A stretch of 64,000 bases of DNA, from NCBI RefSeq assembly GCF_021155765.1, contig NC_060114.1:16997501-17061500 (forward strand), given 5' to 3'. The notes beneath the pieces are model-generated. The model ran no database searches. It was not told the DNA's origin and saw only the letters and a list, made by a program, of their open reading frames with translations. The translations under genes were made by a program, and so were the position numbers. The DNA comes from Diprion similis. Lineage: Eukaryota; Arthropoda; Insecta; Hymenoptera; Diprionidae. Positions 1 through 12,800 of this stretch are shown here, in pieces. Each line of letters starts with the position of its first letter. Positions within the stretch are counted from its first letter, which is position 1.

Positions 1-1351
1 ACGAACATTGAATTAAGACTCATAACAGTAAAAAAAAAAAAATGATAACCGAGAGAAAAAAATATTCTCAGATCAATCGACGGTCCTCAATTTTAACATT
101 TCTCAATTACCATGGGTGCTTAATTTCAACTTCTTACATAAATGTTCACTAATAAATAATAATAAAAATCGGTTTACGATAAACTATATTTACATTTGAT
201 TTTCAGCGTGGTAGTTTCCGTGAGATTTGAGTCAACCGTTGCAATTTATTGTAAGCTGTGGGCTGAATTTTTTTCTCTTTTCTGCATCAAACTCCGTGCA
301 ACTGAATTACAAAGTAAAAATGTAATCTTTCTTTTTTGCCGTACTTGTGTCCAACCGAAAAACCAAAAAGCAAACAATTAACTCAAGGCTCGATCTACCG
401 CCGCATCATGGTGTTCTGCCTTCTGGCAAACTGTACATTGTTCTTAACATGTATACGATAATTATAAACACTGTGAATTAAATCAGATAAAAATTACAAT
501 TATAAGTATATGAAAGTTATTTTCACTCAAGCCATTAGTCACGCATTAGTCGTACATTACTAAGGCACGTGTTTATGTGTATAATATATCCTTACAACTT
601 TTTATAAAAAAAAAATCCATATAACTTGATATGCCACGTTCAAAGACATTTCAGTGCGACATGCGTACATGCGGACGTAAAAACATGGAGAAACGATGTT
701 TGGAACTTAGTTGGAACTCAAATATCGCAGTCTCAGTCTAAAATTGTTTTAACAAATTATACAATCAAAAAATTATTCGAAAGAAATGCATCGAAAAAGT
801 TAAATTAAAATCAAAATCAAAATACTTGCGAGGGATACAAAATGAAAAGCTAGTCACACTTTGTCAAATGTCCAAAGGACCAAATTCAAGTTGAAATTTG
901 GCTGCGCGTCACTTCGTTGTTACATATATATATATTTTTTTTTTTTTCAAATGTTCACAATGCAAAATTTTCGTTGTAAATTCAGTCGCCGTTATATGTA
1001 TATTGTGTATATATGTATAATATTCAAAACACTCTTTGATATATTCAAATTACGAATACGTGTATATTATAAAATAAAATATTAATAGTAGTATGCGTAT
1101 ACGTCTAATATGTATACCTACAATTACGTCTAAATATATTATTCTAGTATTTTTTTTTATTCTACACTTTCTACACAAATTTTTTTTACCTCGTTTTGTT
1201 TGTTGTCTTTTCTTTTTCTTTTCCTTTTTTTTATCTTAAAAAAAAAAGAGTCGATAGATCTTCTAAACATTGTCCAGTCTTAGAGTCTATTTATTGCGAT
1301 TAGAATATCGCTTGTCGCGTTATATTTATATCCCCGTTCTAAAGCAATTCT
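1..1351. other. 3' flank of the DUF7042-7045-type gene; no gene seen
   Basis: AT-rich DNA downstream of the minus-strand gene that ends at 1352. It holds poly(T) and poly(A) runs and short AT repeats. Open frames at 196-381, 626-808 and 861-1085 have low-complexity, Lys/Ile/Phe-rich translations with no recognisable family and no plausible splice partners. The stretch just left of 1352 is probably the gene's 3' UTR. Confidence 0.6.
1290..1295 (-). promoter_or_regulatory. Candidate poly(A) signal of the DUF7042-7045-type gene
   Basis: The minus strand reads AATAAA about 57 bases after the stop codon at 1352-1354, in a suitable place to end the transcript. Similar hexamers lie further downstream, so the one used is not certain. 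Confidence 0.4.
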
Positions 1352-4300
1352 TCAACGCTCCGAGTTCGAGAAATACATATTAAGGTAAATTAACCCTAAA
1401 ATGCTAACTAGGAACATAGTGTGTTGGTTAATTGCGGTTTTCCTGTTAGATCCGGATCCAGCTGTGGTTGTTGAAATTTGGTTGATCGTATTATCTGTAA
1501 GGTGAAGAGAACAGAAAAAAAATGGTAAATAGACAAAATTTGAATGACATTTTTCGGTCCGTGAATAGTTACTGATAGTTTGACGTCTTACCTCCAATGT
1601 TTGGTTGAGGTGTAGAAGTAATCCGCATTACTGGATCGTGTGGAATTGGCTTAAGCGGCGTGGGTGCGGGACTCGGAGAATTGCCATAACATTGTCCTGA
1701 AATAGCAAACAAAAGTGAGGAGCTTGTATTCCTTAGTCTTGTTTAGTTTGTTTTATTCAGAACAGAGCAAACTAAGAAAGGGAAGCCCAGAAACCTTTCA
1801 TTCTTTTAATTTTATTTTTTCCAAGGATATAATTTAATCATTTCTCCATAGTCTTACCTTGTTTGTAGAGACGCATTCCCTGCTTTTTGGGATCGATATT
1901 TCTTATACAATGATCCCCAGCTTCTTTGATGTAGATTTCTTCGTCGTTAACTATCAGTCCAACGAAGCACTCGTTTGTACTAGTGTCGTTTCTTTTCGTG
2001 TACGTATACATAACGCCATTTTCTTCCCACTGTCCAAGGCACAAATAACTGCGTTCTGAAAATTTATAAAGGGTTAAGATAAAAAAGAAAATTTTATCAC
2101 AACGAATGATGAAATTAAATTCTGTTCTTACGCACCCTCGTATAATTCACCGGTATCACAATCACTGACTTTGTAATACATGATTTCTCGCGTGTTGCAA
2201 TTACTGCTCAGCTCTGCACACATTCCAGGAAGATCGGTTATAACTCCTGTGTACTGGCCCGTAATTGGGCAAGGCGATTCGACCACTCGTTCTATTCCTT
2301 AAACGAAAATTATTCCACATCTCAGATGAATTGGGCAATAACAATTCCATAGACGATTCTAGAGTTTTTACCTCCTTTTTTATCTTTCGATTATCATTAT
2401 AAAATAATTGATTCATTTCATTTGTCTACTCACTGGATTGTGTCATCCAAACAGGTTTGTCGAGATTCGGATCGTCGCAGAGATAACTTTTGTACGTAAG
2501 ACTTGTAGCCGTACCTAAAGAGAATAGAAATTTCGATGAAAATAGAGTGTCATTCAATATTGTTCATATTATTTTTCATTTTTTTTACTCTCACCTGTGG
2601 TGAATTCCAAAACGTTTTCACTGCGTTGTTTCATCATTAAACACACGTAACCTTCTACCTCACTGTAAAAGAATGAGATTATAGTACCTGACTCGTAATT
2701 TCAGAAAGAATAACTTTTTTTTCAGTGACTTTTTCAAAAGAATTTCTAATTTTTATTAATTTTTTCCGTGCTCATGTATTGTGGAAAATTGTAAGAATCA
2801 TTAGAATTACCATTGGTCCTTTGAATAGACGACGTAACGTCCGCTTTGATCGTTCGAATCGACAGTTACGAAAGTGTAACTTTTGTATCCATTTGTATCC
2901 GTAAACGTCATCGTGCCATTCACGATCAATGATTGTTCCCACTCCCCGTGCGACCATTTTGGAAATCTAGAAACCAAGAAGGGAAAACTTGTCTTTATAC
3001 GAGTTAATTTTTTTCGAATGTAGTTAACGCATACTTACAATGCTACATGATTTCTCACATAGTCTGGGACCGTTTTTTGGTTCGTCGCTTTGCTCAGTAT
3101 GAGAGTTTCGTATCCGCTAGTTGAATTTGCAAGGTTTTGGGTGCAACTCGAGTCGCTGCTGAATGCCAGATAGGTTTTACCTTTTTTATTATCGACATGA
3201 TAAAGCTGAAAGGTAAATGGCTACGTTACATCATGAATCGTAAAGGTTTGCATCGAATTTCTTTGTTCTCAAAACAAAATCTATATGAATTTTGTAATGA
3301 GGTACTCGTTTGAAATTTTCTAACAAAGCAACTTACACCGCATCGATATTGGGGTCGACGTTCTTCGCCTCCTTGCGCGTCTAAAAGAGCCAAGTATTTC
3401 GATCCATTCGGCCCGTCCCAAGTACCAAGACAATTGAAAGTAATATCTGTTGGATAGGAATATGTATTGCAATGATGGGAAAAATAAGATTTTCAAATTA
3501 CACTCATTTCGTGTTAATCACATTAGAAATAAGAATTTCTTATATTTTCTATCAGCGAAACAGAAAATAGAAAATGATTTGTTAAAAAATATATCGGGGA
3601 AAACGTGGTATGAGATACTGTGGCATAAGTGATCTTACAAATTAGTGCGAATTATAACATCAAGCCAATATCAACGAACAACTATCAGCGTTCATATTAT
3701 ATTTTTCGTGCTGATCGTTGCCGAAATTACCATTAGATACGTGTCTACATTTTCATTTCTCCGATCTTTTGCTAAGTGCATGTGTGATTCTGATCAATGT
3801 CACAAAGCAAAGCGAACGAATGTCGATGCGCAGGTGACGATGATTCAAGCCAGCATGATTTTTGCGATCACATACGATGAGTACAAAAGTATGGAAGAGA
3901 TATTAAGGAAAAAAAAAAAAAAAAAATACGAAAGAAAAAAAACTCAAACAAATAAGGAGCAACGAGGATGCGACAAGACCATCACGAACACAGAACACTT
4001 ATGCTCACTCATTATCTGATCGCGAGACGCCTTTCTCGACAGACTGATGAAATCATCCCTACCAAGATTCTCGAACGAGCATCGTTTGAATTTCAAATGA
4101 AACACCGATCCGTCCGGGCAATTGCCGAAGTCAGATGAGAACGTGTTACATTCAATCTTTTCTTCCGAACCGTCGTTTATATTGTACGTGAAATGGTAGC
4201 GTCCTTCGATCGGGCAATATTCATTCCTTATCGGTTGTCCAGCGAATTCCTTAGTACCTGGAATGAAAAATGAATTTTTATCACGTATCAAAATATGGTG

Positions 4301-7300
4301 AGATTAATATTTCCAGTTGCAAAAACTGCGCAATTTTTTGAAATTGAAAAATCGATTCAAACAGCGCCTAGGTACAAAGGACACGCGTTATTTGATGTAT
4401 GTTAGGTTGCTTGCCGTCAGGCGAAACTCGAACTTATTCCTTGAACCCAACATACGCGGAGCAGATGCTGATTCTCAACCTTTCTTCTATTGTTAGTCTG
4501 AAAAATTTACAAGAACTCCGCAAAATTCTTCGTGAAAAGGATAGTATCCTCTGAATATTGAGGAAAAATAAAGAATTTTCGACAAATGAATTATATAGTA
4601 ATCGGCGGTATCTCCTGACTCAGGCAATGCAGATTGCAAGTGGGTATGTTGAGTTACATATCAGCAGGCGTTTCGTGAATAATCGTGACTCGAGTTTTAA
4701 ATCGACTTTAATAATGACCAATAAGTGTAAATACCGTCAGAAATGGAATTTGAATACCATTTGTTAAAAGATGATATTATTCTCTGATATATGTATAATG
4801 TATGTTATGCGAAGACATATAGCTACGGATTTTCACCAAAGAAATATAGTATATTAGAGCTCCCAACCGGCTAAAGTTCATAGAGTTTCATAAATCGTAC
4901 AACCGATATCTATGGGTGCCCGTGATAGAAACTACAAAACAGCTAGAGGTAAATATACAATAGAGAGGAATCCATCCTCCCCACCGGAAGTCTGGTAATT
5001 CCATACCACTTTCCCTCAGGGGTATTTTTTCTCTCTTTTTCTGTTCGTTATTTCCTCTTTTTTTTGTTTTGTAAATCTACTCTACTACCTGTGCTCACAT
5101 AGGTGTACCTATGTATATACCTATATTGGCGATGCGTAAAAATTTTTGTAGGATTCTCTGAGACTCGGATTTACCCTCGCGACACGTGGGAAATTTGAGA
5201 TGGAGTCTTTTGCCCTTGATTTAATATAGACTGAAATTAATACTTAAATCTATGAACAGTGAATTAGTATGCGTTGTGCAATCCTCACATGTGTGCATGA
5301 ATTAAGGATGAATCTGAGGTTAAAATATTTAAGAATGAATTAACAATTGGGAAAAAAAAAATATGAATTATGTATTGAAAATATAGTTAAGATTTATTCA
5401 TGTCTAATTTATAGTCGAAAAATATTCCCGCATAAAAAGTGTATGGAAAAAAAATTTCAAGTTTAATACAGGTGAGATAATTAGTGTGATCTCAGCCGAT
5501 TCTGTATCGTATTCACTGAATATTTCATGGGACACTGAGCCAGCTATGGGAGATGACTTCTTTCGGCGTAACGAATTTCGTTTAGTCACGGAAAACCCAG
5601 AAGCGACAGGTAGGTAGCTCTGTATACCGTGAATTTACGGTGAACAGGAACATCAACATATCCACTGATTTTACACGACTCAAAGTAGCCCAGCGTGTGC
5701 CAAGAACTGCTGCCAACCTAACGCTTACAACGGCAAGACGGACGTCACGCAATAGATTAGGAACCATTTCCTTAAATAGGTTGGCAGTAGTTCATAGCAC
5801 CCACTGGACTGCGTTGACTCGTGTAAAATGCATGTGTCAACGCATGCGTAATCGAATTTCGCAGTTCACCATGGATTCACGGTATACGGCCCAAGAGCTA
5901 TGATTATACGCATGGGGTACCGTATTATCTCCCGGTAAATATAATTGCGAAGAACGGAGAAATCGCTACAAAAATCTATCGGCGTATAACCAATATATTA
6001 TACACAGCTTCAGATTCAGAGCGCTACAACATATACGTACGTGATGAATAAAAAATATATTTTTTTGAGAAATTGTGCTCGAGTTTTGAATTTCGTTATA
6101 ACATGTGATACTTATTATCCACCGAATTGAAAACTAATAAAACTTGATAACACCGATTTATAAATCTACTATAATTGCACTTGCGCATGGCTATAACGTT
6201 GCAATATGGCGTCGTGCGGTGTGATCAGCTGATCGTTTTAGATATCCATATTGTACGAGTATCGATGCACAAAAATCTTCGAGCAAGTGTTCAGACAACA
6301 ATTTTGATACATTAAGTAGATACAGAGTAAAATATACAATGATAAACGATCTTTGTTATTAAATATGAGAGCAAGATGGCGTCACCCAATACGATGGATC
6401 CCGATAGTTTTTGAATTGTTTTCGTTTTCACTCCTCTTTTTTCACGCACTTATCTCACCTCCCATCTCATGGTCGGATGGTTCTTCTTCGTAGACCATGA
6501 TGTATAAAAAGAAGAAAGAAAGGAAAAAAACGACCGAGTATGAAGCAAAAAATGAGCTCATTGAGATCAGAAACTCGAGGCGAAGAACGCCGCGGAGTCC
6601 CACGCCCGACTGCTATAATACATATAGAAGACTACCCTCGATCGCGGATCGTGTAGATGACTTCGACTTAAATTCAATTGTTGGGTACAAGGTATGTACC
6701 TACTCCAAGTGTATATACGTATAATTCTGAGGTAAAACTATAAAAGTAAGATGGCCGGTGTTACGCTTCCATAAACACCACGAATGCTAGGTCAACTTGC
6801 GGCAATTTTTTACACGACGAGCCTTATCCTCATTATACGGTAAAAGAATAATACTTCGTTTCAAATTTCTTGTCGCCAAGAAACCCGACAGCTAGTTATA
6901 ATAAGATAAGATATAAAGTAGATACCATGTCCTCGTCTATAGTAGGATGAAAAGTAAAACTAGAAATAAGAAAAAATATTTTTAAAAAAAATCATCAATT
7001 TCCTCTCATCTTCTCATCGTTCCATGAGTTGGATTTTCTCATAGAACAGTTGCCAATACATCACACAAACAATTTACAATGCTATGAATATCAATTACGT
7101 GTGCACGCAGGCGAGATCAACGGACGTGTGAAAAGAATATGCATAATATAAGTATACAAGTATAAAGTGATAGCTGCGACGCGACGCTGCAGCAATTGAA
7201 ATGACGAAGACGTGTCTCGAAGGGTGTATAATAATGTATCGATGTATACGTAATATGGTAATGCGGGCATGGCTATACATATACTGTCCGAGTATATAAC

Positions 7301-9860
7301 CCATGTACATATACATATAGATACCCGTGACGGGATCGTTTATAATAAGTTAGGTTAGGTCAGTTTCTGATTACAGCATTACGGCTCGTTCAGCGTTGCC
7401 AATAGTTGATTAATACCCTCGAAACAATTACCGAAGATTCGACATCGTCATAATAGCCTTCGTAAGATAAAAGAGAATTTTTTCAAACAGATGTTGCTCG
7501 GTATAAAAATGTGTTGCCTGCAGGCTGAAGTAGAATACAGAGGTAGGTGAAATACCTGTGAAATAGGTTCTATGTCTAACCGGTAAGATCGAAATTACCA
7601 TGTAAATTGAAAAAAACGAAAAAGCAAATAATATATATATATATACGTTATGAATACCACGAGGATAAAAAAAAAATTTTCTCCAACTGTCGAGACTCGT
7701 AATATTCCGTCGTGTTTTCAGCAGGTTTTCTAATTAATTATCAAAGTCGCGCGGTGCAGAATGCGCATGTTTGAGAAGTTGAATCGACTCGGATGGCGCC
7801 AGATACACCGTGAGTTGTTAATATGATTATACATACTGGATCTAGGTATCTAGGGGCGTTGTTTTATGAGCAATGTGCCTCTATACAAAGGTGAAATAAA
7901 AGAAGATCTATACATATATGTAGGCAGGTAGGCATGTATCAAGTGTGGGGATCGCAAGCCGAGCAAAATGTATTCTGATATGCATGTAGAGATACGTACA
8001 CGTATGTACGTCATGTACAGGTACGAGCATAAGACACGAGAAAAAAACGGGTAGCATCCGCTGTCTAAGACATTCTTTCGTAAGTGTTACACAATCTTCT
8101 CCGCACTTCCTTTCCTGTAGTTATTATACATTACGTGTATATTGTACATATATATAGATGTATGTATGTACATACTTACACTTGTTTCATATACCGACGA
8201 TGCGATGCAATGCTGCTGCAGCAGTACAACGCACACAAGAAAACGAGGTGAATTAATTGCTATAGATTTATGCAATAGACAAATATTTACACATTGTGCT
8301 TCTGTATACGCATGATAACGAGTATTTGAGTTTTAGGTGTATAACATATGTAAATAAGGTGAAATCACGCTAATTTTACATTGTACAACGAGTAAAGAAT
8401 TTAAGATAAAAAAAAAAGAAAAAAAAGAAAAAGGAAACCGAACGTCGTACATATGTATACGTATGTATGTATGTACATATTTACGCAGGTGAGAAAGCTT
8501 CGGCTTACAATTAATGTACATCATAATACCGAATTACCTAATTAATCATTAACGAGGCGGTACAACGTTATTCGTTATATGCATGAGGCAGGATATAAGT
8601 TTCAAACTAGAACATAATGCGTTCTTAATTAGGTATATAAGGATTTCGTTTTTATTTTTACCTTTTCTCTATTAATTACGACGTGAATCCTACAGCGAAG
8701 ATGTGAAATCATCATTCCAACACAGGTATACATATCAGTGCTTGATGTATTAGGGAAAGAGATAGAGAGAGAGAGAGAGGGAGAGAGTGAGTGAGGCTAA
8801 CGGAAAGGCAAACACCTTACACACCGGAATCCTGCGTGAGTCACATTTCGTAAAGGAAATTATCATAATGAATCAGTGATTATAAATTCCGCGGATTATT
8901 CGTTGTCGGTATGACAGCAATAATTGCCAAGTAATGGCTCCACATATTTAAGTGATCAATGAACCGCGGTACTTGTAAATGTGGAGATGCGTGATTCGCG
9001 GATTTTGTTTCCTATATAGTTAAAAAGTAGACGCCTCTGTCATTTTTTTGCTTTTTTTTTTTTTTTTTTTTTTTGCTTTTTGCATTCAATTTACAAAGTC
9101 GTTATTTATCAGAGAGCTGTTCCTTTTCGATGCATTCGATTGTAATGGTGCAGTTGTAACAGTTTATTATTGTACACAATAAAGGTTTGAGATGGAAGAT
9201 AAGAGAAAAAAGTAAAAGATACACGTCTGAAGGTAAGAAATACTTACGGTACAAAATAGCGGTGGAGTACAGAGTATCGCAAGATGCTGTCGCGGCAATC
9301 TCGGAAGTGTAACACCTGTTCAAATTCTCCGAGAATACTTCGATTATGTTTCGCGATCTCCTTATCAGTCGGAAACATCGTATACACTCATCGTCGAGGT
9401 ATCTGTGGAAAAAAAATAAAAAATATAAAAACTAACCAATAAAAAGTGCAATATAACAATAATCAATCATTTATTTTTTGTCTATACGTAATATAGTTTA
9501 TATATAATACGAATCACGTTTTTTTCGTATCAGAAAGACATTTTTTGATTTTTGTTTTACATTTACACCGAGGTCCCAGGATGAGATATAATTATAGTCG
9601 AAAAGGAGAGTAAAAAAAAAAAAAAAAAAAATCGCATTGCTCTAGGATTTTACAGTACTGCCGAGGGAATATATTTTTCTCCATCCGGCCTCGAGGGAGA
9701 TGAAGAAGAAGAATAACCGCCGCGCCTTGTAGTTATCCTCAAGGTTTAGTATATATAGTTTAACGTTTTTTTCACAGCAAGGATCCAATCGGAACTCATC
9801 ACTGCTGAACCGCAACTTGTGCAGGCGAGAAGAATTCTTTCGTTCGATGATCGCGCCTCA

Positions 9861-9895
<35 letters not shown>

Positions 9896-12800
9896 GAGGA
9901 GGATGAAGAAGATGACGACCCAAGAAGTACGTCACGGCTGAGGAAACATCCACCGGGCAGTTTTACAACGAAGAAGAGCAACCCGATCAGGCAAGAGATC
10001 TCTGCGGTATTCGGTACCAAAAAACGGTATTGAAAATAAAAAAAAAAATAAATAAAAACGAAGAAATGTCTTCAACACTGGGCAATGGCCGGATCAGTTT
10101 TTAGACATACCTACCAAACCTACCTACTTGACGAGGAAACCTGCAAATCAGAAGAAAAAAGAAACAAGAAAAAAAAAAAAAAATGCAAAGAGAAAGGTAG
10201 TAAGAAGCACCCAATTACGGTTCGAAAAATCTAATTTTCCCGCATCCTGAACAACAATTCTCCTCGATCCAATCAGCAGGTATTACAAACACTCTCAAGA
10301 CTACCTTTTTATTTCAATTTTAACATCACATCCAGAGGGGGGTCCTGCAGCTGCAGCAGACTTGAAATATCATTCACTGCAGAGCATGTGTGCAGTGTAA
10401 GAGTTGATGAGAATTCATAGGCACGAGGGTTTCAGGCATGCATTATGTTACCCACATTTACTTCTCCACGGAACATCATTCAGACGAGAGGTGCAGTTTC
10501 GCGTTGTTTTTTGGTTTTATTAATTTTTTTTTTTTTCTTTTTCAATTTTTATTCTCTTACAACTCTTACTCTTCTCTCTTCTCTCTCTCCCAAGAAAAAG
10601 AAGATCAGACTTTGCAGCAACAGGATGATGCGCGAGTCTCTGCAGCAGCATCGGCACGCAAATGAAAATGGTAAAAATTGAGGAAGGAGAATGCAGTATA
10701 TCCCTGCATCCTTCCATCCTGTTGCTGGTGATGATGGTGGTGGTGGTGGTGGTGGTGGTGGTGGTGGTGGTGGTGGTGGTGGTGATGGTGGTGATGGTGG
10801 TGAACGTGTATATAAATAGCTCTTGGGAGATGGCAATTTAACTTCCATTAAGAAGTGCGCATGTATAATATGCATTTTGCTTTCGTTTACACAATCTGAT
10901 TCGCTCGTGTTTTTTCCTCTCCTTTCCCCCCTCCGCATCGCGGTTTCCGCCTTTTTTTACCTCATCTCTACCCTTTTTTGCTCCACCGTCGCGTCGAGTC
11001 CGAGGATGGATCGCGGACTCGTCTCAACCCGAAATGGCGAACATGTGCATGGCAAAAGTTTCAGGTTCAGACACTGTCGAATCAACAGGATGGCCTGAGC
11101 TCTCCGTGTGTTACCGATTTTCGTTCACCGAACCAATTATAACGACTAATTTTCACAGAGTCATCGTCGATCGGGACGTTCCAACGGGAATATAAATATA
11201 ATTCAGGAAACGATACTCAAAACGTGAATTATACTACCCAAGAAAGAACAGTTGGCGGTTCAACAGTTGGTCAAATCCACGGGGTGAACTCCTTCCCAAA
11301 TATCGCACCGAATTAGAGGCTGAAAATCTAACGGTCTATGAAACCAACTGATACTGACCTATTGACCAAAAGCACGTTCTGGCCAACTCGTCGTCGGCAG
11401 TATCCCCACACGGGTATCGAATTGAAGGTAATGTTGACCGAGGAGTAGGGCACCGGATCCCCGATGTTCCCTGAACCTCTGGAACCAGCCCCGCCAACTT
11501 GCATGACAAACTCGCCCTGATACTCGGCAGAGAAGTAACATCCTTCCTGGACCGTGTGTTCGGGAACCTCGAAACTCTGGAGCACTTCTTTAGCGGTGGC
11601 TGCCTCTGCACCTAAAAAGCAGAAAACAGTAAAATTGTATAATAAATTGGATTGGTTGGATTCAGTGACGTGTAGGTAAGAAAATCGACAAGACGAGAGG
11701 ACCCAATTAGGGGGCCCGTTTCCGCCGCGCGGACCTACAGGGATAACAACGGTTCATAGATTATACATACTCGCGGTAGAAAGAGACTCTCTGTGCATGC
11801 TGTATACGCGTATAACGCGATGCGTCTGTGGGCGTGAGACAAGCGTTTGTATGTACAGACCTACAGGCATCGCGTCTAACTATGTGAAAGGTGTGGCATG
11901 ACATAGCTGGGATTCAGTAAAGCAAGATCCAGAGTTCAGTTCTCAGGAACCTGAGACCCCTAGTTGTGCATGCATACATCCGTACACACCTAAGCACGTA
12001 CAAACACAGCGCACGTAGAAGTGAGCAATGAGAGTTCCGTCGACGACGAGGAGCGTTGAGAACGGTGCACCGATAGTGCAGCTGCACCGAGACAAACTCC
12101 CAGCTCGCTTGGATTCAAAGGGTAAAAGTTCATTTTAAACGATCCGATCGAGCAGTCATAATATGATCTATTATACAGTCTGCAAATGAGATCGCTAATT
12201 ATCAAAGTTGAACTGGAGAGGAGTTTCGACTTGTGGTGAGTGTTCAACGATCCTCGACTGCATTCTCATTCTTCATCATAACCGAAAAATTTTCGATTAT
12301 CGATTGATCGGGTTTCGAGTAATCGGTTTTTGGAATATTCGATTAATCGAAGATGTCTCATAATAATTCTGCGGGTCAATCGGTGGACGAATCGAAACTG
12401 TCGATTCATCGATTAGTCGAAAAAGCGATTAATCGAAGCTGTCGATTAATCGATTAATCGCACAGCACTAGTTCTGCGTGCTGCATTGGATCGCGGAGCC
12501 AACTTCAGTAGACTAATTAGTAAGAGATGTTAAATGATTGCACCGACGATGAAATCAATGATCAGGACGTAGCTGGTATAAAATACATCATGTTGCAATC
12601 AAGTGCAGGCGGCGGATCGAGAGACGACGGTGTTCTTTGCGAACCTGACTCCCGGCGAGACCGCACGACCACCGATAAAAAGAAGAGGCCAGGGTGCCAG
12701 GCCGCAAGAGTTATGACGATGTGGTCGCAGGAATCAATCATTAAGCAAATTGCGCCTAATCACTTCCTGTCGTTTAAATAACGCCAGCCTGATTCCATCG

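Larger units (their letters stand above)
4258..9247. other. Intron 3 of the DUF7042-7045-type gene
   Basis: About 5 kb between coding exons 4 and 3. It contains the inverted-repeat element at 5615-5900, an open frame at 6497-6692 on the plus strand ending in a donor-like site, a (GA)n run near 8760-8790 and a long poly(T) tract near 9050-9074. I see no recognisable gene otherwise. Confidence 0.7.
9403..11358. other. Intron 2 of the DUF7042-7045-type gene, simple-repeat rich
   Basis: About 2 kb holding the (ACG)n and (GGT)n arrays listed separately, several A-rich runs and a TATAAATAG motif near 10810. Open frames here encode poly-Ser or poly-Pro only because they cross the trinucleotide arrays. 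Confidence 0.7.

Noticed and set aside
3645..4019. A 124-codon plus-strand frame
   Set aside because: It lies in an intron of the minus-strand gene, ends in Lys-rich low complexity and has no recognisable domain.
9799..10020. Minus-strand frame with a poly-Ser tract
   Set aside because: It is produced by the (ACG)n microsatellite in an intron.
10549..10938. Minus-strand frame with a poly-Pro tract
   Set aside because: The poly-Pro comes from the (GGT)n microsatellite. The rest has no coding features and lies in an intron.
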